NCBI GenBank assembly: GCA_013398275.1
Contig: VZSE01014931.1
Coordinates: 992,001 to 1,056,000, forward strand
Direction of reading: 5' to 3'
DNA: 64,000 nt
Source of the DNA: Promerops cafer
Lineage: Eukaryota; Chordata; Aves; Passeriformes; Nectariniidae
Under the pieces are notes generated by a model. It was not told the DNA's origin, did not search any database, and saw only the letters and a program-made list of their open reading frames with translations. Position 1 is the stretch's first letter. Every line of letters begins with the position of its first letter. The translations under genes and the position numbers were made by a program. Shown here one piece after another: positions 1 through 11,472 of this stretch.

Positions 1-881
1 GCAGGGAAGTGGCTGTGCTGAGATCCACATGGACTGTGTACTCTGGGTAGCTGATGAGCCTTGGGAGGTGTTGAGCTGGGTGTTCAGCTGATGAGTATGC
101 TGGAAATTGCCTGATTTGGGAATTACACAGGATAAAAGCCAGCTTGGAGGTTCATGTGTATTTCTAGTGCCATGCCATGCATTTTTCTTTTCAGTGTCAT
201 TTGGGTGTTGAGCAGTAACCTGGGTTAGGAAAGGGTTGTTCTGTTCATGTGCAAGATTTCCCTGAAAGCACAGTTCCTGTGTTTTGTGTTCTGTTTCACT
301 TTCATTTGCATATTTACCTGTGTAGTGGCTGTCAGGCCTGTGACTGGCAAAGCTGCCCAGTCTGCTAAAGTGGTGTGTCCATACAATGTGACTTGAGCCC
401 TTGTCAGGTACTGCATGACAGTTCTTCATCTCGTTTTTCTTGAAGATGTCAGTTTGTCTGCTCACGCTCTGAACTGACTGAAAGCCGTGTCTCCAGTCTG
501 AACTGAGCTTAGACACCCCTTGCGGGGCGGGTAACGTGAGGCCCAGCATCGCCATGGTCACAGGGGGCTCTCCTCAGGCTGGGCTGCTGGCAGAGGACCT
601 TACTGTGTATTTGTACTCAGAGATATACCCAGGTCTGGTCTAAAGCTAGCTGCAGCCAGACCTTCACCCTGGACAGTGAATCCTGAGCTTGCTCTGGGGT
701 GAAAGCCAGTTGGAAAAAAAAAAAAAAAAAGTGGCTTCTTTCAGTATTTTTATGTTGTCATTTCTTGTACTTTCTATGCAACAAAAGTAGAATTGGCTGA
801 AATTCTGGGTGTGATGTAGTGGGAAAAAGCCTGAGTAAGCAGCAGCACTATTTGAATAAAGGGGTTTTATGTTAATTTTAG

Positions 882-945
882 TCCTGTATAAAGCAATGTA
901 GTGAGAACCAGGCTGGTGACTTGCCCCGCATCCTTGCTCGTACCG
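882..945 (+). other. Candidate exon or decoy exon, 64 nt
   Basis: An acceptor (TTAATTTTAG, AG at 880-881, behind a T-rich stretch) and a strong donor (ACCG then GTAAGTT from 946) bracket 64 nt. One frame is open through the segment (begins Ser-Cys-Ile-Lys); the other two have stops. I do not recognise the peptide. A single open frame over 21 codons is expected often by chance, so this rests on the splice sites alone. Confidence 0.12.
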
Positions 946-3900
946 GTAAGTTCTGCCTCGTATTGCCACTGTGTTTATAGGAGAGTGCCGCTTGTGAATT
1001 TCCATTGGAGCATCTGAGATCTGGAAGTTCTTTTAAAGAAGATACCAGGCTGGGTAGTGCAGTGTGCTGTTTGTCATTGCTCTGGGGACTTGGTAAAACC
1101 AAAAGAAATAAGGCCGTGAGCTACAGTGCAGATCTCTGTAGCCCCTGGGACCACTGGGGTTCTTCCTCTGTGTGGGAGTATTTGAGAGAAAAAATTTCCA
1201 GTTACAACGCAACAAGGAGAGCTGATTGTCACATTCAAGCCCCTTCTCTCCTCTTGGAGGCTTGCTGCAGTGCTGCCAGATTCTCTTTTCCTCTCTGTGA
1301 ATCTGGCTGTTTCTGTTTCTCAGTGTGATAGTGGCTTCTTTTTTTTTTTAGTAAAAATTGTAACATTTGAGTCTTTGAAATTGAAATGGATTTCAGTCTT
1401 TCTTATATTAATTATTGATAAGTGGAGCCTGAGAGATGGAGATGAAGCCTGATGTGATTAAAGACAGTCGGGTTTTAATTTTATGTCTCTCACAGTGACA
1501 GAGAAATGCAGTTTAATGGGAGTCATTTATCAAAAGGGACTTAATCACAAGTAAGCAACTAGTGAGATAGCAGAGGGAAGAGATGTCCACTGGTGCAGGA
1601 GAGCAGCCAGCTGGGTGGGGAAAGATGCTGCAGTGGATGCACTCTTCAAGCCCCAGCACGTGTGGAGAAGGCACGTGGAAGCCACATAAGCAGACTGCAA
1701 AGACAAGGGAGCTGCAATCCAGCAAAACCATGTAATGGCAAAGCTGCCAAACTGGGACTGGCTGATGATGGCTCTCATCTCAGCAACATTAAAGTGGCCT
1801 TGCTATTAACCAAGGCCCTCTGCTCTGCACCAGTGCAGAATCAGAGTGATGGTTCTCCTTTCCAAAACATTTATAGGCTAATTAAAAGGCAAGACACCAG
1901 ATGAATAAAGACAGACAAGGAGATGATATTTTCCTCTGGATGTGGGAGGAAAAATGTTCTGTGCCCTGTCAAGCTTGCTAAAAGCTATGTAGGCAGGGTA
2001 GGGCATTTTGTATTGCCTTTGCTGTTGGTGATGTCACTGAACAACATTATTTCATGTGACCGGGACCAGTGAGGCCATGGTTTACTGTTTCCCCACTGCT
2101 CTCTGGCTAGCAGGTTATAAGGAAGTTTTTTTTTAATATTTACTTCTCAAGCTGTGCTTTTTCTCAGAGAGCTGACTAAATTGGTGATCTGTAGTTTCTC
2201 TTGTGGCAGCATTGTCTAGGCTGTGAGATCGGGACATCATGTCTAGTGACCTCACCTAAAGCTATCAGCTACTGCTCTGCTGAGCTGGAGAAACTGTGTG
2301 GTTGCACCAGAGTTCAGCGATTCTGATAAAGAATGGATTAATGCATTTTCATTTCAACATCACATTACTCATAATTTTTATATTTCATGCAAATCAGGGT
2401 TTGTTTACTTTGTTTAGCATGCTCTGGCCTCAGGGCTGCAGCAGTACTGTGAAGCCATGGGGCATCTCCTTTTCTGGTGGAACATGGGACACCAAGGTCT
2501 AGCTGGACAGACTCAAGTGAACTCTTGAGAAATTTTAGTGTGAATTCTAGGTCGTTTAGTGATCTTAGCATGAAGGCTAGCATTTACTGTGGGGAGTTTT
2601 CTTGATATCTGTTTCCTGGGATGGGCTTGGACCTAGCCAGGGGGCTTGCAATGCTCAAAAAGACTGAAGCAGTTGCCTCCTTTCTTTATCAATAGAAACC
2701 CAGTCTAAAAATATTGGTGTATGGATTAATAGAAGTAGGCTTGATACAAAGAAAGGGAAGGCAAGAAATAGTTGCTGCAACAGTGATATTTATTGACTGA
2801 AGGGAGCATTTCTTCAGCGATATCTTCTTTCTTCAGTAGCTGTTGTGTGTTAAAATCCTTTAGGGAGGAAAAGGAGAGTTTTCTGTGGAGTTGTTTATGG
2901 CCATAAAAGTTTGAGGTTTGGGGGCTGAGACAAATGGTGATTTTGGATAAAAGACCATCAGTTGAGTGAAAGGAACAGTGGGGACACTCTCCTCTGGCAA
3001 AAAGCTTAAGCTTACAGTTTGCAGTTTGGTGACCATCTCTCTGTTCCTGTGTGTCTCCTATGCTCACATGGGCTCCATATGGTTATCCATGCTATTATAA
3101 AAATTACATGAGCTGCTTCAGGGGTTTCAGCCTTCATTGGCCTTTCTGTTTCTCTTGATGAGAGGCTCCTTTTGCTTCATACTTCTTTTTTCTTCCTTTT
3201 AAGAAAGAGAACTTTAGTTTGGACTGCTTTTTCAAATTGGGAAAAGAGATTTAGGATTGAGTAAATTTCTACTCCATTTTAGTATATGTGATTCTCTAAG
3301 TAATGAACTTCATTCTTTCCAGAGCTGTTGTAAAAGCCCAGTCCCTCCCAAACCTTGCCCTTCGTGGATGCCAGTATATTTGCTCTTTCTCTTGGGAGAG
3401 ATTCTTGAACCACTCTTCCACAGCTGTTAGAATATAATTCCTCAGATCTTTTGTGGTATTCTCCTGTCCAGGAAGCAAACACTACGTAACTTCTCAGTAG
3501 GATCGCCGTTTGTACCCAAAGTAAAGGGAAGTTTCTTGCTCTGTTCTTTTCCCATAATCATCCTTCCTCTTTCTTTGTCCCTTGGTCCTGACTTAGTTGC
3601 ACGTATGTTAGGAATACTGTAAAGCAGTAGTTAGGGATGATGAAAAGTGTGGCACCTAATGATCAAATGCTGGGCCCTCAGAGCCATTCTTATAGGCAGA
3701 CTCCTGAGAAGGCTGCCTGAGACCTTCATGGAAGGCTGGTCTGGCTGGAAGGGTAGAGGTTTAGCATCAGTCATGCTGTCCTTTGAATGTGATAAAGACT
3801 TCAGCCATTTCCCCAGGGCACTAATGCAAAAGATTATAAAGCTGCTCTATAATTTTTGTCTATTCAGAATTTAGGCTAGCATCAATCATCTCAAGTTTTT

Positions 3901-4956
3901 AGTGTCAAATAAGATAATGTAGCCAACTATGTTATTAGGAAGAGATGTGTTTCCGAAGCAGTGAGTGTCTGTGGGTGCATCTGAATAGCACTTAACAAGA
4001 TATGCAATCTCTTATTGACAGTGCTATTAAAAGAGCTTCAGTTTGTGGAGGCAGACTCTAACTCAAGGAAGCTGTGCTGAGGGATATGGCCATCTACTAC
4101 TTCAGTTGCAGGCTGAAATTTTGGAGGGAATGGAAGGGAGGGAGATAAACAAGGAAGAAAGATGGCTCATTACCCAGTCTGTGGAAATATTTTTTTCCAG
4201 TGTCTCAGCATGAAATAGCTCCAGTGGCTGAAGAACTTGGGTGGGAAGGTGATGTGGCAAGGATCTTGTTAGCTGGGCCTGACGGTCACTCCCAATGAAG
4301 CACACGTCACTGGTTTTGCTCTTTCTAACACAGCATTTTTTGTTGATGCAAGGTTCTGGAGTGGTGGATAGCTCTGTGCAGATAGACCAACTGCTTAGGT
4401 AGCTGGAGGGCAAACCTTCTGCCCATTCCAGCATAATCCTTGATGGAAGCTTTTCCTCAATTGGAAAGTGGCGACAGTCAGAGCTGTCACAAGCTCTTCA
4501 GAGATCATGTAGGGAGATGCGAGAGGAAAACAAACTAGACGAGACACAGGACGAGATGTGAGGATGAGTGAGAAAGGGATATGTAAGCAGATACAGGAGG
4601 AGGAGGAGGCACCTGGAAGAGAATATTGTCAGAGAAGGTGTTGCATTCTATGGGTGGCCCACACTGGAACAGGGATACCTAAAAGGAACTGCGGCTTGTG
4701 GAAGATCTGGGTAGGAGAAGAGGAGACAAGCAGAAAGGAAAGGAGAAAGAAAACAGTAAGAAGTAAGAAGCTGCAGCAGGAAAGCATCATCTACCAACCC
4801 AGTCTCCTGAGCTGTCCCTCATGTCCCCCAAAGGGTCTGCTGTGAGTAAGTGTAATGTATGCCCATGATAAGGGAAGGGGAGACTGGCTGGCTTGTGTAT
4901 GGGAAGATGTGTTGTACTGCAGCAGACCCTGGGGAACTGCAAAGAAGGAGATTTAC

Positions 4957-5157
4957 CTAAGTGTCTGTTTAATTGTTTGTCATCTCTGTTTCCCAATGCC
5001 TGAAAGAGTAAATAAAAGTTTATGTTAATTGGCAATAAATCAAATTAAGTGAAATTCCCAAAGTCAGGACTCTTTTGCCCATGACATTTTGGAACTTACT
5101 TTTGTCAAGTGTTTCTCCCCCAAGGTTATTTATTACCCCCTTCACCTCATGATTTGC
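4957..5157 (-). other. Candidate exon pair with a 100-nt GT-AG intron
   Basis: On the minus strand, segment 5157-5100 (58 nt) ends at a donor reading AAAA then GTAAGTTCC. Next comes a 100-nt intron-like stretch (5099-5000) with a TTAAC branch-like motif and an acceptor ATTTACTCTTTCAG. Segment 4999-4957 (43 nt) follows and ends at donor GTAAAT. The first segment is open in one frame, but that frame meets a TGA six codons into the second, so a coding product is unlikely. If real, it would be a non-coding transcript piece. Decoy sites remain the more likely explanation. Confidence 0.1.
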
Positions 5158-6061
5158 CTAAATTTTAATAAGCAATGAGGTAGGTTCTTTAGTTTCAGAA
5201 GGCTCTATAACATTATGACTCTCTAGAAAGTTGTGGAGGCTCCAAACATGCTCTGATTATTTTTTTCCTGCAATGGTATCAAGACCAGCCTGCAGAGCTA
5301 ACACGAGGCAAGAGCAGAGAAAACATTTATTTGCCTCCTTCACTTTGGTGCTTCTTTTCTAATAGAAGTACTAAGTTGATTGCCTGTGAAATCTCATAGT
5401 GACCAGAGGACAAAAAGCAGGGCTCATTATGTCATGAACTGGCAGGTGACTTAAGGGTAGTGACTGCACTCATTGTGCTTTATAGTATAATGAGAAGAGA
5501 TACCTGTATTGATCTCTTAAGCCATAAAAATGATGTATGGGCTATTTCATGTCACTGATATACAGCAGTCTCTGGTGAACTTCTGTCACAGGCATGGATT
5601 TGGGGTAACAAAGAGGTGGCACAATGACACTGCCACTGGCCTCTGGCCTCCATGCTAGTCTTTTCCATATGGCATTGCTTGTTCCTGACACAAGATTTTT
5701 CCATTGCATCTGAATGTGCTCAGGGCCAGAGCTGGGTTTGATACAAGGCTAAGGTTGAGGGGAGGATTATACAGACAGTTGCTCCTTTTAGTTCTGTTTC
5801 TTTCCAGCAGATAGTAGCAAAAAGATAACCAGTTTTATTTTTTAATTATTTTGGTTGCTCTTGGAGGCTTTTGTTTTAATACTGTAAATTTCTCCTATTG
5901 AGTGCAGTTGTCCTCTCCCATTGAAGCTAGCAGCCAGACTCCTCCTGCTCTTGTGAGAACAGGGATTGGAGGCACCACAGAAAATGCCTCTTTGTTTTGT
6001 TTTGGAGTTTTCGTTTTCCTTCTAAAAAATTTCTGAATAGACAGATTAATTCCCAGCTATT

Positions 6062-6106
6062 ATAGTAATAATGACCTTTACACCAAAAAAAAAAATAGTA
6101 ATAATG
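6062..6106. repeat. 12-bp direct repeat flanking an A-tailed 21-nt insert
   Basis: ATAGTAATAATG occurs at 6062-6073 and again at 6095-6106. Between them lie 21 nt ending in a run of A. This is the geometry of a target-site duplication around a severely truncated poly-A retro-insertion, though a replication-slippage duplication could also give it. Confidence 0.4.
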
Positions 6107-9016
6107 GCCATAAGGGTCTCCAGCTAGGTCATTTTGGAACCCCTGGTGCTGGAGGCCAAGTGCCTAGCCAAAAAAAATCACATCTCTAAAAATAATTGGC
6201 TCCAGCAACAAAAAGAGAGAGCAGAAAGAAGAAAGGAGAAGTCAGCAGGTCAGGTGGTGAAGTTGCAGGCATTCATATCTAAATAGTCTCCTGATGTACC
6301 ATTTTGTTCCTAATGACACAGGATTAGGAGAGGAACATTACTGAGGTTTTATCGAATGTATAAGTGAACAACACAGCCCAACCCCATCCTGTTCCCTCCT
6401 TCTTCAGCCTATATTGTAAAGGACTTTAAGGATTTGGGAAGCCGGATTTAGCAGCTGAAAGTAATTTGCTCCCTCCCTTCCTCCTCCATCCCCTTTCCCA
6501 TTGCCCCCTCCACTTCCTATTTCTGTTTCATTCAGTAATTAACCTTTTGAATAATCTCCTGTGCAGAGCTGGCTAAGCTGCTCCTTTTTTTTCCCCTGTT
6601 GTTGAGTGTCCTTAAGACAGAAGCTGAACCAAGTGTCTTGATTGACTGACAAGTAGAGCTATCTGGAAGGCAGGAGAGTTTAGCAGGAGCAATGGATGGT
6701 GGGAGGAAGGAGGGTTAGGTGTCCTATGACAAGGGGGAAAAAGTGTTAAAAGCTCTGCTGTGGGGGTTTTGTTGCTCTTCATAGGTGGTTGTGCTCTTAG
6801 ATTTTATGCAGTGAGGGCCAAATCTTCTGTAATCTGACTGAAGCAGGTAGGAGCTCGAGCAGTGTAAGCAGGGAAAGGATTTGTTCCCCTCATTTTCTTT
6901 TCCTGCAAGGAGGAACTGGTGTTTTTCCATTGCCATTCATGTTTTTTTCTCTACTGTGTTATTAAAATGTATTCTTACCTCTCTGCTTAAGTTACTTGGG
7001 AGCAGACTGATTTTATACTAATTTGTTCATTATTCTCAGTTGTTAGATAGTTTGTGTGATTGAATTTTAGCCTCTGGTTTATTTGAGAATGTTTTTTAAC
7101 TGAGTATCTACTCCTAATTTCCCATGCCATTTGATGGATCAATGATGGTGTATGACATTATTCCTATTCCTGTATCAGTGAGTCTAAACACACTACAAGA
7201 GGTTTCATCCTTTTGCCTGTTCACAAATTGTCTATGAATATTTATCTGTAAGTATTTAGTGACTCTGGTATGCATAGCACACTGAGGACTGTTCCAGATA
7301 TCTGCAAGGCCATTTCTGAAGAGAATGTGTGCATTGATATATAACTGGGTTTAGGATGTTCACAAGCTTTTTAGTGTTATCTGCTTTTCTGTCTCTAAAT
7401 AACCACCTCTATCCTTTCTGTCTTTGCATGCAATTTTCTTCAATCTTGCATACAATTAACTGAAAAAAAAGATGATCCTAAGCCTTTTTTGAAAGGAGCC
7501 ATCTGATCTTGTTCCTTCTTACTGAGACACTTTTTTTTTTTTCTCTCCACTGAATGAGTTTCATCCCATTGAGGTGCGTGGTGCTGACTGTGTAGAGGGC
7601 ACGCTGTAAAATGAAGTTGTGTTCCTGACTAATGGGGAAAGTGCGAAGTGAGCAAGAGTCCTGGCTGAATATTATTTGTGAACAACTGCCTTGTTGGCCC
7701 CACTGGTGGTGATCACATCCACACAGTTGGAACTGTAGGCAAGACAGCTGAGCTGGTGCACTGTGGTACAGTTCCTGTGCAAGTGAACATGGACTTGTGT
7801 AGCCAGGAGGGCCCATGTTGACAAGCTGCTTGCTCAGATGTTTGTAAGCTGAGTCAGTAATTTGCAAGCAAGGGTCAAGACTTGATGGTGTAGGTTCATA
7901 TATCCCCCAGAAGTGAGTTTTCCTTCCCAAGTACCCTCTTCACTGTAATGTTGCTCCTTTCTACTCTGGGCTATTAACATCAGTAGTCTTTAGATCCGGC
8001 CCCCTGTAAATATGGCTTTTTAAGCAGAATAAATTTATTATGAGCGCTTCCTCGTATTGTGAGTTTTATTGTCTACATTCTGTTTAGAAATCTCAGTGAA
8101 GCAATGATACTGTGTGAAATACTCATCCTTACAGAGCTGTGTTACTACTTGTATACTTTCTGTGCAGCAGCTGCAACTTCTGCTTGGCATGGCTCTTTCT
8201 GGCACACAGGCATGATTGTCTAAAGGACAGCAGTAGCATTTCACTGAATGGGACAATAGGCTTGGGGAAGGAGTCAAATTCCCTATATGAAAATTAAAAA
8301 GTGGGTTGCAGTGTCAAGATGAGAAAGAGCCTGAGTGGGGAGCCCAATTAATAGGAGATTTTCATCTGTCTTTGATGCTTGTAGCTTCACCATCATGTTT
8401 CTCCATTTTCTGGTGAAAAATCAAGAAAAAATTAATGGATGTACCCTAGCTCCTTCAAACAAAGCAGTCTTTGGTTCTCTGTATGTACCTAGCACCATGG
8501 ATCAGGGGCTCATAACAGCAGTTCCTATGTGGCACAAAGAACTGTATGGTTAATAAGGTTGAAATGGTGATAGGTGTTGCCAGCAGCAACCATGGGAGAT
8601 TTAAAGACGATGAAAACAAAAGCCTCAGTCAGATGGCTATGGCAGGTTCTGGTGGCTGTGCACTGGAATGAGTTGGGCAGAGGGTTCCCAGAGACAAGGA
8701 AGCACAAGTAACAACTGAAAGACCAGCCAGGATTGAGCAGCCCTTGTTGACTAGGTGAGGGCACTGCCAGGGCAATGCAGCAGGTTTAAACAGTTCTGGG
8801 GAAGCGTGAGTGCCCAGGAGCACAGGGAGCAGTGGGACACGGCAGCACATGGAACTCAAGTATGGATGTGCAGGGAGAGCGCAGGAAGGGCTCCTGCCCG
8901 CAGGAGGGCCAACACGGAGCAGAACCACAAAGTGGCAGACAGGGAGCAGCAGTTAACACTGAGGGGAGAGAAGAGGCCCCTTCTCCCCAGTGTTAGTAGT
9001 CTGAGCTCCCAACACT

Positions 9017-9289
9017 GTGGTTACTAGGTGCTGTAGAACTTGTTCCCCAGTGTCTGTGGAAGCTGCTGCACTAGTGATGTCAGATGCTTCCACCCAAACA
9101 GACCTCACAACAGCAGGTGTAGCTCTGCAGGCCCTGGTTGTACAGTGCCCAGTGCCCGTCCAGAAAGCTGGGGCTGAGAGTCATCTCCTCTGCACAAGGT
9201 GTATCCTTGTCAAGGAGCTGTGTGAGCAGGTCAAGGAGATACACAAGGAAATAAGTAGGTTGCGTAGCATTTTGACAAGAAAGAAATAG
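9017..9289 (+). pseudogene. CR1 ORF1 N-terminal remnant
   Basis: A 90-codon open stretch carries features of the N-terminal part of avian CR1 ORF1: a Ser-Thr-Gln-Thr-Asp motif near residue 26, a Cys-Thr-Arg-Cys pair near residue 60, and a short charged coiled-coil-like segment ending in SRLRSI. In the family this region precedes the esterase domain and is thought to act in RNA binding or self-association. The frame ends at a stop just after the coil, and related residues (KTRFSAL) reappear near 9430 past further stops, so the gene is broken. Not expected to be expressed. Confidence 0.72.
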
Positions 9290-9429
9290 AGAGGATAATC
9301 TCGGAGACTTTACAGACACAAGAAATGCAGATGGGCTCTGCACTGCATCTCACAAGAAGTCAGAGATGAAAACTGGAAAACAGTCACTCTCTGTAGAACT
9401 CCTGTTCCTCCTGATGACTTGACATTAAA

Positions 9430-9830
9430 AACAAGATTTAGTGCCCTCTAAGCTGAGGAGGAGATGGGTAAGGCTTGAGTGAAGCAATTGAGTCCCCCAG
9501 ACCTGAGCCACACAGGATTGCCTGGGTGAAGTGGGGAGCACTTGAAGTAGGTGACTCCCTACTCCAGGGGAGAGAGGCACCCGTTTGCCACCCCAACTGG
9601 TTATCCAGAGAAGTTTGTTGCCTGCCTTGTGCTCGAATCAGAGATTTCATAGAAAGGTCGTCAAGGCTTGTCAACACATGTGACTATTACTCCCTGTTGG
9701 TTTTTCACATGGGCAATAATAATACCAAAGGGTAAATTGGTAATCATCAAGCTTGATGTCAGAGCTCTGTGGATATTTGTCAAGGATCTGGGTGCACAGG
9801 TGGTTTTCTCCTCAATATTGCCAGTCAGGG
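9430..9830 (+). pseudogene. CR1 ORF1 SGNH/GDSL esterase remnant
   Basis: The block-I motif VGDSLL is present (GDS codons at 9550-9558), followed by the family segments EAPVC and REVCCLP, an IRDFIER helix, then DYYSLLVFHMG. The block-III GxND motif is degraded here to GNNN (9712-9723). A stop at 9733-9735 ends that frame. Coding similarity resumes in another frame at about 9749 with DVRALW, then GAQVVFSSILPV, typical of CR1 ORF1 esterases. Thus at least one frameshift and one active-site change are visible. The catalytic His block is lost in the deletion that joins to ORF2. In intact elements this domain is a predicted lipid or acetyl esterase of the ORF1 protein. Confidence 0.75.
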
Positions 9831-9836
9831 TAACTG

Positions 9837-10112
9837 GTGAGAGAAGAACTGAATGGGACAAGAGGCAATGAGCAGAAACTGAAACACAGGAAGTTCCACC
9901 TGAACCTGAGGAAGAATTTTACTGTGCAGGTGACCAAGCACTGGAGACATTGCCCGGAGAGGCTGTGGAGTCTCCCTCACTGGAGATATTCCAGAAACAT
10001 CTGTGTGCAATCCTGTGCAGTATATTCTAGGATGACCCTGCTTGATTTGGAAGGTTGGACCAGATAACCCATTGTGGTCCCTTCCAACCTTACCCATTCT
10101 GTTACTCTGTGA
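9837..10112 (+). pseudogene. CR1 ORF2 C-terminus and 3' UTR
   Basis: The frame from 9837 reads GTRGNEQKL, FHLNLRKNF and TKHWRHCPERLW, matching the conserved tail downstream of the CR1 reverse transcriptase (usual form: RGN-K-L, R-D-RK-FF, V-HWN-LP). It runs into the 3' UTR, whose self-complementary TTGGAAGGTTGGACC and GGTCCCTTCCAACC halves can form the 3' hairpin typical of CR1. The element ends in the degenerate 8-bp repeats at about 10096-10112, which the following duplication also captures. Confidence 0.78.
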
Positions 10113-10645
10113 AGTGAAAAATCTTGCAAAACTTCAACTATTTTTTTTTTTTCCTGCATGCAAAATAACCCTGGGAAATAAGCCCCCTTCACATTTTAGA
10201 GCCAATTCAGAACTAATTTATTATATTTATTTTTTGATTGCTCCCCTGTGACATCTAACACAAGTACTCTGTGTAATCCTTAAGACTTGTCTGATGCTCT
10301 CTCAGCCAAATAGGAGAGTAGTATTTTTTTCCTGCTCCCCAGGTGATCATTTTCTGATGTGCTCTTGAATGAGANTACTCTGTGAAGTGAAAAATCTTGC
10401 AAAACTTCAACTATTTTTTTTTTTCTGCATGCAAAATAACCCTGGGAAATAAGCCCCCTTCACATTTTAGAGCCAATTCAGAACTAATTTATTATATTTA
10501 TTTTTTGATTGCTCCCCTGTGACATCTAACACAAGTACTCTGTGTAATCCTTAAGACTTGTCTGATGCTCTCTCAGCCAAATAGGAGAGTAGTATTTTTT
10601 TCCTGCTCCCCAGGTGATCATTTTCTGATGTGCTCTTGAATGAGA
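10103..10645. repeat. Perfect tandem duplication across a single N
   Basis: Copy 1 is 10103-10374 (272 nt) and copy 2 is 10376-10645 (270 nt), with the only N of the region at 10375 between them. By eye the copies agree everywhere except one homopolymer, T12CC in copy 1 against T11C in copy 2. Both begin TACTCTGTGAAG and end TTGAATGAGA. A one-base gap placed exactly between identical ends is the signature of two contig ends that overlap but were not merged. I read this as a false duplication, so the true sequence probably has one copy. Confidence 0.85.
10375..10375. other. Assembly gap, single N
   Basis: One ambiguous base marks a scaffold join between the two near-identical ~271-nt copies. 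It is probably a minimum-size gap placeholder with negative true gap length, not one unknown base. Confidence 0.85.
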
Positions 10646-10871
10646 ATGTAAGTTCCTTGGGGTAGGAAATTATACTTTTGTTTTGAGCCTGCCTGTAAGT
10701 ATGATTAAAATACCCATTGTTTTTAGTGTTACCTGATAAGTTGGTCCTCTCTAGCTCATAGGGCTGTCCCTGCAAGGAGCTAGATCTGCTTTTCCTGGTG
10801 TTCTGTCAAGACTTTTGTGATATTTCTGAGCTCAAATTGTTGGAAGATCTTCTGTTCTTGCTTTTGCTCAG

Positions 10872-10958
10872 CTGATAATTTTCCTTCTCTTTTTTTTTTT
10901 TTCTTTATAGGTAAGTCTTTGGGCTTTCTAATCCTCCCCGATTGCCTTTAAAGTCATG
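10872..10958 (+). other. Candidate recursive splice site with RS-exon
   Basis: A branch-point match CTGAT (A at 10875) lies 35 nt before an AG at 10909-10910. A pyrimidine tract fills most of the gap (about 10881-10906, including 13 T). The AG is immediately followed by GTAAGT (10911-10916), giving the juxtaposed acceptor/donor of a ratchet site. A second strong donor, ATG then GTAAGTTTT, starts at 10959 and would define a 48-nt RS-exon (10911-10958). That exon has a stop in all three frames, as expected if its inclusion is non-productive. Vertebrate recursive sites occur in very long introns, so this would place the window inside a long plus-strand gene. The pattern is seen directly; the function is inferred. 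Confidence 0.45.
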
Positions 10959-11472
10959 GTAAGTTTTTTAACTTGAGTGCTTTCCGCAGTAACGTCGCTA
11001 TGTAATTTGGATTGGCAACAAAACTGCCGTGTCGTGTGCTTGCATGTGCTAAAGTTGGGAAGGGAAAAGAGAGATGAGTAGACGTGCACAGCTTGTTCTG
11101 AATCCTAGTAACTGTTAAACATCTTGATGCCGTTGAGCATAGCTGTGATAAATACCAGTATCTCACTGTAATTAGCATCCGTCAAGTTATGCCCAAGTAT
11201 CAGAACATCCTGTCACCCAAATGGTATTGGCTACTGCTTCTATGACTACCAGAGAAGGCAGCAAGCAATATGTGTGCTGGAGCTGAAGGAGTGGGTATTT
11301 GTCTGGGAGGGTTGTATTAATAAGATCTTGGCACAGCAGTGCTTTTTGTTACAGTTTTGGTAGAATGTATATGTTGTAAAACATTCAGAAACTGTTGTTG
11401 GGTGGCAAGGAAAATGATGTGTTCATATAGGATAGGATATTAGTGAAGTCACTGGGATTTTTTGTTTGTCAG

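Larger units (their letters stand above)
1..8749. other. Single-copy non-coding DNA, no recognised gene
   Basis: No open frame in this stretch resembles a known protein, and I see no tRNA, rRNA or snRNA. It holds a 17-nt poly-A run at 714-730, poly-T runs at 1339-1349 and 7531-7542, and a pyrimidine-rich tract at about 6468-6532. Exon-like splice pairs and a small insertion-like repeat are listed separately. It is consistent with intronic or intergenic DNA. Confidence 0.6.
8750..10112 (+). mobile_element. CR1 LINE copy, internally deleted
   Basis: CR1 is the dominant LINE of birds; full copies are about 4.5 kb with ORF1, ORF2 (endonuclease and reverse transcriptase) and a short 3' UTR ending in 8-bp repeats. 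This copy keeps a GC-rich 5' part, a decayed ORF1 (about 9017-9830), then jumps near 9826-9852 to the last codons of ORF2 and the 3' UTR. The 3' part shows the family's tail: GTTGGACCAGATAACC, GGTCCCTTCCAACC and terminal ATTCTGTTACTCTGTG. Almost all of ORF2, both catalytic domains included, is missing, so the copy is dead. Most genomic CR1 copies are 5'-truncated; retention of ORF1 with loss of the middle is the less common pattern. The 5' boundary is uncertain: 8750-9010 is CR1-5'-UTR-like in composition only. Confidence 0.82.
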
